64,000 nucleotides of DNA from contig NC_081553.1 of the NCBI RefSeq assembly GCF_963082655.1, positions 47,914,541 to 47,978,540 of the forward strand. The letters run 5' to 3'. Shown here piece by piece: positions 56,077 through 64,000 of this stretch; the first letter of the stretch is position 1, and each line of letters opens with the position of its first letter. The translations under genes were made by a program, and so were the position numbers. This DNA comes from Stomoxys calcitrans. Its lineage: Eukaryota > Arthropoda > Insecta > Diptera > Muscidae. Under the pieces are notes generated by a model, which made no database searches, was not told the DNA's origin, and was given only the letters and a program-made list of their open reading frames with translations.

Positions 56077-56445
56077 GCTTTTGCTATGAACAATGGAGGT
56101 ATTTTCTGTCTCCCAGACTAATTGGAATCCATGACACTGAGAATTGGGAAACAAGTCATGCACACCACCTGTCTTTTATAACAATTGAATTTTCATGCTG
56201 CCGTTATTTTGATAATTTAAACAAAACTCAATGTTGTTGTATGTACAGCAAATAGGACATTGAGCAAATAGCCAGAGAAGCTGCTGCCTCTATTGACATT
56301 TTGATGGAGAATTTTTGGAAAACACCTGAGCTTAGATTGTTTGCAGTTGGCGAAGGGGACAATGTGTAAAGATCAAGCCGCTTGGGAATTTCAAGGGAAT
56401 TCATTTTGATTTAAAAAATTTTAGAAAAAAAAAAAACAATGAAAA
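56077..56445. other. Non-repetitive island holding a candidate exon
   Basis: Single-copy-looking sequence between two F1 3' ends that face each other. Contains the exon candidate entered separately; otherwise nothing is recognised. Confidence 0.5.
56256..56369 (+). CDS. Candidate 3'-terminal coding exon, unknown protein
   Basis: After an acceptor-like TGTACAGCAAATAG (AG at 56254-56255) a frame of 37 codons runs to TAA at 56367. It reads DIEQIAREAAASIDILMENF, then WKTPELRLFAVGEGDNV. Its composition (Ala/Glu-rich helix, then a hydrophobic strand) is protein-like and unlike the repeat shadows around it, and the other two frames close quickly. The preceding tract is T-rich but interrupted. Alternatively it is an internal exon using GT at 56364 or 56366. 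No partner exon in phase was found within the window. Confidence 0.35.
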   Translation, partial: DIEQIAREAAASIDILMENFWKTPELRLFAVGEGDNV

Positions 56446-56528
56446 ACAGTTAAAAGTGTGCTAAGTTTGGTCGGGCCGAATCTTGGGAACCCACCACCAT
56501 GGATCTGCTAAAATATGAGAGCTACATC
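56446..56528 (-). mobile_element. F1 3'-end fragment
   Basis: AACAGTTAAAAGTGTGCTAAG, hairpin TTTGGTCGGGCCGAA, GGGAACCCACCACCATGG and a few bases of a unit before F2 starts at CTTATATATG. The same F1-to-F2 arrangement occurs near 3180. Confidence 0.75.
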
Positions 56529-59251
56529 TTATATATGAAATTCAATTTGTGTTTGCTTGTTTGTTTTTTCCGTATAGACTCAAAAAAGGCTGAACCGATT
56601 ACCTTGAAATTTGTACAGATTTTGTAGGTTGGTCTGGAAGGAAACATAGAGGGGGGCGGACCCTCCCCCTTAACCCAAAAGTACTACACAAAAATAAAAG
56701 TGGACCGATAAGGACAATATGGGTATCAAATGAAAGGTATTCAAGAGTAGAGTACGAATTTCAAAATAAAAGTTGGGTCCAAGTACCTGGGGGCCGCCCC
56801 AGCCCCAAAACCCCAAAAAATAGGTTAATTTGACGATCATGAAAATATGAGACTCAAATTAAAGGTATTCGGGAGTAGATTACGAATATGTTCAGAAAGT
56901 AGGAATAGGCTTTGTAATTTATTGATAACGGAAGGGGGCGGACCCTCCACCGTTACCCTAAAAACATCAACCCAAATCAAAAGTGGACCGATAAGGACAA
57001 TATGGGTATCAAATGAAAAGTATTCGGGAGTAGATTACGAATATGGTCAGGAAGTAGGAAAAGTCTTTATAATTTGTTGATAACGGAAGGGGGCGGACCC
57101 TCCACCGTTACCCTAAAAACACCATCCAAAAATAAAAATGGACCAATCGGGACAATCAAATTCAAATAAAAGGTATTTAAGAGTAGAGTACGAATTTCAA
57201 AATAAAAGTTGGGTCCAAGTACCTGGGGGGCCGCCCCAGCCCCAAAACCCCCTTAAAATAGGTTAATTTGATGATCATGACATTATGAGACTCAAATGAA
57301 AGGTATTCGGGAGTAGATTACGAATATGTTCAGAAAGTAGGAATAGGCTTTATAATTTATTGATAACGGAAGGGGGCGCACCCTCCACCGTTACCCCAAA
57401 AACACCACCCAACATGAAAAGTGGACCGATAAGGTCAATATGGGTATCAAATGAAAAGTATGCGGGAGTAGATAACGAATTTGGCATAAAAATTCATGTC
57501 GAAGTATAGGGGGTCACATCACCCCCACAAAAATGCCCCAAATGGGCACATTAACTAATCACGGATTTATGGGACTCGGTTTGTTTGTTCCGTATAGACT
57601 GAAAAACGGCACAATCGATTTTCTCAAAATATTCGCATATTGTGTAGCTTGGTCTGGAGGGAAACATAGGCTATATAATTTGTTGGTATCGGAAGGGGGA
57701 CGGACCCTCCCCCTTATGCCAAAAACACAACCCAAAATCCAAAGTGAACCAATCAGGACAATATAGATATCAAATGAAAGGTATTAGAGAGTAGAATACG
57801 AATATGGTCTTAAAATTTGAGTCCAAGTACCCATCGGGCCGCCCCAACCCCAAAACTCCCCCAAACAGACATATTGGAGGTTCATTTCAATATGGGGCTC
57901 AAATGAATCTGACATACAAAATCAGATCGAAGTATAAGGGGTCACGCCATACCTCAAAAACGCCATTATACCCATTATGACTATAAGAAACTTGGCTGAA
58001 CCGATTTTCTTAAAATTTTCATAGATTGTGTACGTTTGTCTGGAAGGAAACATAGGCTATATGATTTTTAGATATCGGGTGGAGGCGGACGAAAGTGGTC
58101 CGATGGTCGCAATGAGGCTATCAAATGGAAGGTATTGGAGACCAGAAAACGAATTTGGTATTAAAATTTGGCTTCAAGTACCCAGCGGGTCATCCCCAAC
58201 CCCAAAACTCCTCTAAACAGATATATTCGTAGTTCATGTCAATATGGGATTACAGATTACAAATATGGCATAAAACATTAGGTCCAAGTAATTGGAGGTC
58301 GCCCACCCCCAAGTACCATCAAATGGGCATATTAGCCGACCATGGCTATATGGGACGCAAATAAAAGGTATTAAGGAGTAGATTACGAATATGACATTAA
58401 AATTTGCGTTCAAGTCTAGGTGGCGCTTTTCCTCTTAAAGATACCTCAAATGGGTTATTTTACCCATTATGATAATATGGGACTCAAATGAAAGTTAGTT
58501 GAGAGTAGAAAACGAATTCGATATCCAATTTTGGAGCCAAGTGTTTTGGGGTACGCCCTAAAGCACCTTCTAAACTAAACTTCGTTTCCGTTGGGAATAA
58601 AGAACGGATTTTATATCTATTTTCAGTGCAAAGTGCCGGTGGCCGCCCAGCCCCAAAACACTCTCCAAACGGTTCATATATACCGGCCATGGCAATATGG
58701 GGCTCAAATTAGATTGAGTTGAAATGTCTGAGGTGCCATCCCTCCCCTAATGAGATCATTACCCTAAGGAAGAACAATGCCACTAGGAACCGAAAGGGGG
58801 CAATTTCCCGATTCAAGTTTAAACTCAATGATAAGGGGCCTTTATTTATAGCCAAATCAGAAGGGCATCCCGCAGTGCAACACCGCTTTGGGGAAAATTT
58901 TTTAAATGACAATGCATAGCATTGTATATGCATCTTAAAGGACTCATTGATGTGTGGGAAATTGCCCCTTTTCGGTTCCTAGTGGCAATGTTCTTCCTTA
59001 GGATAATGATCTCATTAGGGGAGGGATGGCATCTCAGACATTTCGACTCAAATATCGATCGCAAATGTCGCTAACATTAAGAGGGAATAAACACCGCTTT
59101 GTCCGATGTTCTCACCAGGATTTGAACGCGTTCAGCGTCATAGCTTACAATGGCACGAATTCGATTTCCGCATTCAGGGCGAAGTGTCCCCATCCTAAAA
59201 AGATATTAGGGAGTTAAAGAAGGCTCAGCGGTGCGGGCCCGGTTTGGCTAC
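56529..59251 (-). mobile_element. F2 composite element
   Basis: Minus-strand counterpart of 21644 and 35111. On the plus strand the units come first ('gactcaaatgaaaggtattcg' in shorter variants, 'cggaagggggcggaccctcc'). A SINE-A-like body follows at about 58745-59150 (TTTAAACTCAATGATAAGG, TTTGAACGCGTTCAGCG). The terminal GAGCGG-type end appears inverted as GCGGTGCGGGCCCGGTTTGG at 59228-59247. Nearly identical neighbouring units (56880 and 57040, 57300) indicate unit duplication. No coding capacity is seen. Confidence 0.65.
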
Positions 59252-60086
59252 TAAAGTATATATATTCTTGATCAGCGTAAAAATTTAAGACCATCTAGCC
59301 ATGTCCGTCCGTCGGTCTGTTGAAATCACGCTACAGTATTTAAAAATAGAGATATTGCACACATTCTTGTTTTGTCCATAAGCAGGTTAAGATCGAAGAT
59401 GGGCTGTATCGGACTTTATCTTCATATAACCCCCATATAGACCAATCCGCCGATTTTGGGTCTTAGTCCCATAAATGCCACATTTATTATCCGATTTTGC
59501 TGAAATTTGGGACAGTGCGTTGTGTAGGGCCCTTCGTCATCCTTCTTCAATTTGGCCTAGATCGGTCCAGATTTGGATATAGCAGCCTTATAGACCTATC
59601 CGCCGATTTAGGTTCTTAGGCCCATAAAAGCCACATTTATTACCCGATTTTGGTGAAATTTGAAACAGTGAGTTGTGTTAAGCCCTTCGGCATCTTTCTG
59701 CAATTTGTCCCAGATCGGTTCAGATTTGGATATAGCTGCCATATTGACCGATCTCTAGATTTAAGACTTTAGGCCCATAAAATGCACATTTATAATCCGA
59801 TCTCGCTGAAATTTGACACAGTGACTTATGCTAGGCTTTTCGACATCCGCGTCGTATATGGTTCAGATCGGTATATTTTTAAGTTATAGCTACTAAAAAG
59901 ACCAATATTTTGCTATACACAATTGAACAATGCCTTGTACTTATTGTATTAGTATTTGGTTCGAATCGGATCATATTTCGATATAGCTGCTATGGGGATA
60001 AGGTATGCATTTTTCACCGGATATATACCCGAGGTGGTAGGTATCAAAAGTTCGGGCCGGCCAAACTTAACGCCTTTTTACTTGTA
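59252..60086 (+). mobile_element. F1 element, TATACCC end lost
   Basis: It starts within the core (AAAGTATATATATTCTTGAT), then CCATGTCCGTCCGTCGGTC, three ~150-bp units, TACCCGAGGTGGTAGGTATC, hairpin TTCGGGCCGGCCAAA and CGCCTTTTTACTTG. The 5' terminus was removed where F2 abuts. Confidence 0.8.
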
Positions 60087-60795
60087 TTTTTTTTTATTGC
60101 TGTTTATTGTTTATTGGGTAACTTGAAATGTTCTTCACCTTAACGACTTTTCCACTAGGTATGAATGTTAAATTTGTATCTTCCCTTTCTCATATTTCTT
60201 ATTATCTGTTCCTGGTTTTCTATGCCTGTTGACATGAATCCTTTTTCACAATTTCATCCTAAGGGACCACCAATATATAAGACCCGGGAATACCATCAAA
60301 TCGTGGTTGCATATTACAGCCATTAGACGATATGTGCAAGTTTTGGCAGCAGTTTCTTTTATATTCCTCCCAAACCCAAATGGAGACGTGACCTGTTTAT
60401 TTTTGCCCAAAAGTCACGTTCTTTTCGCGTAATTTACGTTTTGCGAAACAGTTGCTGATTTCTATTTTCACCGTGTATGTATTTTCTAATTCAACGTTAC
60501 AAGTCGTTGGCGTTTTGATTTTTTCTTTTTGCTAGGATATGAAGGCATGGCTTTCAATGAATATTGGGTAGTGGATAAGCTTAAAGCAAGAAAAGTAAGT
60601 AAATGTTAATACCCATATATAGTTGAAAGTAATGGACCTGCTCATTTTAGTTTACTAGCTGTCTAAGGATGTTTCGGTCACTAGAGATAACTCTTTTTTT
60701 ATAACCACCGTCATAGACGGCACAGTATACTTATCAAGGCATGCCATTTGTTGCGCTTTAAATTTTATTCTAAGATCCCATAAATCTATTTTCTT
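60087..60795. other. Non-repetitive island holding a candidate exon
   Basis: Mixed-composition sequence without repeat text. Besides the exon entered separately, no open frame stands out. Confidence 0.5.
60536..60594 (+). CDS. Candidate short coding exon, unknown protein
   Basis: 59 nt lie between a strong acceptor (GATTTTTTCTTTTTGCTAG, ending 60535) and a consensus donor (AAAA|GTAAGT). Only one of three frames is open. After two phase bases it reads YEGMAFNEYWVVDKLKARK, a protein-like mixture with Trp and Tyr. If translation began at the internal ATG (60547) it would be a first coding exon. The gene is not recognised and neighbouring exons were not found. Confidence 0.4.
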
Positions 60796-62017
60796 ATTTG
60801 CGGGGATCGCATTTTATTGGAGCCATATCCAGTTATAGTCTGATTCGAACCTTTAATGAATTGAATGCTGAACATTGCAGAAGTCATTGTGTAATATTTC
60901 AGTCCATTCGGATAAGAATTGCGCCTTGTAGGGGATCAAGAAGCAAAATCGGGAGATCGCTTTATGTGGGAGCTATATCAAGCTATGGATCGATTCGGAC
61001 CATATTAAACACGTATGTTGAAGGTCATAAGAGAAGTCGTTGTACATAATTTGTGCCAAATCGGACGAGATTTCCGCCCTCTAGAGGCTCAAGAAGTCAA
61101 AATCCCAGATCGGTTTACGTGGCAGGTATATCAGGTTCTATACCGATTTACGCCATACTTAGCAAAGTTATTGGAAATCATAACAGAACACCTCATGCAA
61201 AATTTCAGTCAAATCGGATGAAAATTGCGCCCTCTAGAGGCTCAAGAAGTCAAGACCCAAGATCGGTTTATATGGCAGCTATACCAGATTATGTACCGAT
61301 TTGGGCAATACTTAGCACAGTTATTAGAAGTCATAACAAAACACCTTATGCAAAATTTCAGCTAAATCGGACGAGAATTGCGCCCTCTAGAGGCTCAAGA
61401 AGTCAAGACCCAAGATCGGTTTATATGGCAGCTATATCAGGTTATGGACCGATTTGAACCATACTTAGCACAGTTGTTGGATATCATAACAAAATATTTC
61501 GTGCAAAAACTCATTCAAATCGGATAAGAATTGCGCACTCTAGAGGCTCAAGAAGTCAAGATCCAAGATCGGTTTATATGGCAGCTATATCAGGTTATGG
61601 ACCGTTTTGAACCATACTTGGCACAGTTGTTGGATATCGTAACAAAACACGTCGTGCAAAATTTCATTCCAATCGGATAAGAATTGCGCACTCTAGAGGC
61701 TCAAGAAGTCATGACCCGAGATCGGTTTGTATGGCAGCTATATCAAAACGTGGGCCGATTTGGCCCATTTACAATCCGACCGACCCACACTAGTAAAAAG
61801 TATTTGTGCAAAATTTCAAGCGCCTAGCTTCACTCCTTCGAAAGTTAGCGTGCTTTCAACAGACGGACAGACGGACGGACAGACGGACGAACAGACGGAC
61901 GAACAGACGGACGGACAGACGGACGGACAGACGGACGGACGTACGGATGGACAGACGGACGTACAGACTAACGGACAGACGGGCGGACATGGCTAGATCG
62001 TATGCCCCCATCCTATT
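60796..62017 (-). mobile_element. F1 element, 3' hairpin missing and core deleted
   Basis: It starts inside the last unit (GATCGCATTTTATTGGAGCC) and runs through about six 153-bp units of the 'gcgcactctagaggctcaag' type and the GGACAGAC minisatellite. It then jumps from GGCTAGATCG to TATGCCCCCATCCTAT, so the core between minisatellite and terminal palindrome is gone. Confidence 0.75.
61856..61990. repeat. GGACAGAC/GGACGAAC minisatellite
   Basis: Tetramer array of the F1 5' block, with GAAC variants giving an 8-bp rhythm. Its long open frames are artefacts. Confidence 0.9.
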
Positions 62018-62906
62018 TAAATTGTTGCACTTTGTTTGGTTGTTTGTTTGTTCCATATAGAGTCAAAAACGGCTGAACCGATTTTCATGAAATTTTCACA
62101 AATGATAGAGTTTGAGCCCCCGGTGAAAATGGGGTACTACATTTTTCGGTGTCCGATGGGGGTCGGACCCTCCCCCATACTCCAATTATAACCGATTTAA
62201 GCAAAATTTTGCATGCCACGTTATGGTACCCCAAGAACACGAAATTGGTATAAAACTTTTGGGTCAAACAACATAGGGGGGCGCCCCATCCGAAAATTCA
62301 CCCGAACGTACATGTTTACCTATTGGAACAATATGGGTATCAAATGAAAGGTATTTAAGAGTAGAGTGTGAAATTAGCATAAAAATGATAACATAAGTGT
62401 CGGGGGGTCCCCCACCCCCCAAAAACATAACCAAACAGGAAATTTTACCGCCTTGGGCAATATGGATATCAAATGAAAGGTATTTAAGAGTAGAGTACGT
62501 ACTTGACATAAAAATATCACCTTGAGGGTGGGGAGTTCTCCCCCCATCAACAGGAGACTTTTACCGCTTTGGGAAATATGGGTATTAAATAAAAATTCGT
62601 TGGTGTCTGAGGTCCCCCAAAACTCCCCAACAGGATATATATACCGATTGGGACATTATGGATATCAAATGAAAGGTATTTAAAATAATAGTACGAAGTT
62701 GATGTTAAAAATGTATTCTTTGGTGTCTGAGAAGTCCTGCACCCTCAAACACTCCACAACAGAACATGTTTACCGATTGGGACAATATGGGCATCAAATG
62801 AAAGTTGAGTACACATCTGTTATAAGAATTTGGTCCAAAGTGTCTACGGGGCCTCCCCAACCCCAAAAACAGGCATGAGTATCCAACGTCACAATATGGA
62901 TATAAA
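62018..62906 (-). mobile_element. F2-related element
   Basis: GTTTGTTTGTTCCATATAG and AAACGGCTGAACCGATTTTC, then five units with 'tcaaatgaaaggtatttaag' and 'accgattgggacaatatgg'. It is a divergent subfamily (bodies with CCCCCACCCCCCAAAAAC). It ends at the next F1 3' terminus. Confidence 0.6.
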
Positions 62907-63532
62907 ACAAGTAAAAGCGTGCTAAGTTCGAATCTTGGGAACCCACCACCATAGATTCTGCTAAAATATGGGAGCTATATGGACCGTTAAAGTTGTAGAC
63001 CGCATTGGACCTACTTGGTGTCAGTTGTTGAGAGTCATAACAGAACACTATATGCATATTCAGCCAAATCGGACAAAAATTGTGGCTTCCATGGGCTCAA
63101 GAAGTCAAATCGGGAGATCGGTTTATATGGGAGCTTTATCAGTACTTGGCACAGTTGTTGGAAATCAAAACCGAACATTATGTGCAAAATTTCACCCAAA
63201 GCGGACAAAAGTTGTGGGTTCCATTGGGTCAAGAAGTCAAATCGGGAGATCGGTTTATATAGGAGTTATATCCTGAACCGATATGGCCCATTTGGAATCC
63301 CAAATGACCCCCATCTATATAAGGTATTTATGCAAAATTTTAAGCTGCTATCTTTAAGCGTTCGACCGCTATCGTGGTTTCGATAGACGGATGGACGGAC
63401 ATGGCTAGTTCGAATTAGAATTTCGAGACAATCAACAATATATTTATCTTATGGGGTCCTAGGTCAATGTTTCGAGGTGTTACAAACAGAATGAATAGAT
63501 TAGTGTACCCCCATCCTATGGTGGTGGGTATA
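62907..63532 (-). mobile_element. F1 element, compact, hairpin deleted
   Basis: ACAAGTAAAAGCGTGCTAAG is followed by TTCGAATCTTGGG, that is, the GGCCGGGCC centre of the hairpin is missing. Two to three units ('ggctcaagaagtcaaatcgg') come next, then the 5' block (GACGGATGGACGGACATGGC) and TACCCCCATCCTATGG then TGGTGGGTATAA. Confidence 0.8.
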
Positions 63533-64000
63533 ATGAAAGGCCTATGAGAGTTGACCACGAATCTGATATACACATTTGGCCCAGCCACCTAATACGCTAA
63601 GCCACCTAAGCCGTGTAATTCGATCGGGATAATATGGGAAATAAGCATAAGGTCTATGACAGTAGAGTTCAAATCTAATGATAATATAAGGATTCAAGTA
63701 TTTTTGGAAATTTTGCCGAACTTTGGATACACCACCTCGGGTGGTCTAATTGTCATAATCGGGTGAAAAATGCATAATTTATGCCCCCCTAGCAGCTTTA
63801 TCGAAATATGGTCCGATTTGTACCAAATTCGACACGAATATTGAGAAGTCTAATAAGTACAAGTCCTTGTTCAATTTTGTAGAACAAAATATTTATCTTT
63901 GTGGTAGCCATATCCAAATATAGACCGAACTGAACCATAAACGAGACGGATGTCGAAGAGCCTTACATTAGTCACTGTGTCAAATTTGAGCGAAAACGGA
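63533..64000 (-). mobile_element. F2 scrap followed by the 3' half of an F1 element
   Basis: 63533-63705 has F2-like text ('gacagtagagttcaaatc'). From about 63715, GCCGAACTTTGGATACACC starts an F1 copy whose hairpin is truncated, with two units of the 'gatgtcgaagagcctt' type running off the window edge. Confidence 0.6.

Overview
The window is nuclear DNA of a calyptrate (house-fly-like) dipteran. The evidence is the fly-type transposon content (BEL/Pao of the roo type, several non-LTR retrotransposon clades, mariner and hAT relatives, tRNA-derived SINEs) and, above all, dozens of copies of a DINE-1/INE-1-like non-autonomous Helitron family. No species can be named. By eye about 85% of the window is repeats, and ordinary gene content is sparse.

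The dominant family, called F1 here, has a fixed layout. Its 5' end is an imperfect palindrome beginning TATACCC and closing GGGGGTATA. This is followed by a conserved block (AAAGTATATATATTCTTGATC-type core, CCATGTCCGTC) and a CCGT/CCAT minisatellite. Then come tandem 150-153 bp units. The 3' end is a hairpin (TTCGGCCNGGCCGAA) followed about 16 nt later by ACTTGTTTT. F1 copies, mostly truncated, lie at about 134-2446, 4456-6194, 11553-14699, 15054-18326, 24083-25932, 27395-29285, 31477-34004, 37630-38096, 42652-43050, 43314-50462 (a 7 kb giant), 54931-56076, 59252-60086, 60796-62017, 62907-63532 and 63706-end. Two related families share the habit. F2 (3182-4318, 21644-24082, 35111-37629, 56529-59251, 62018-62906) carries a SINE-like body. 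F3 (31127-31377, 38847-41535) has 152-bp units. A further element with GGTACC-rich units was split by the giant F1 copy and by an RTE retrotransposon.

Inside and between these lie a broken BEL/Pao element with an env-like gene (7738-9563), four non-LTR retrotransposon remnants (9566-10367, 13475-14558, 41735-42535, 50747-53941), a LINE ORF1 fragment (6397), a fold-back mariner (7009-7615), a mariner MITE (17958-18215), two copies of a hAT-type MITE with perfect 8-bp target duplications (25984 and 30418), and SINEs. Several F1 arrays contain pieces of other retroelements stitched in at microhomologies, and two long perfect hairpins mark local template switching.

The only intact long gene is at 18981-20801 on the minus strand. 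It encodes a divergent caspase-family protein of 606 residues, closest in feel to the Dredd/caspase-8 branch, with catalytic His368 and Cys410 present but the usual Gln of the QACRG box replaced. Four weaker candidate exons of host genes sit in the non-repetitive islands (26544-26691, 34133-34258, 56256-56369, 60536-60594). They are judged only from splice signals and open frames.
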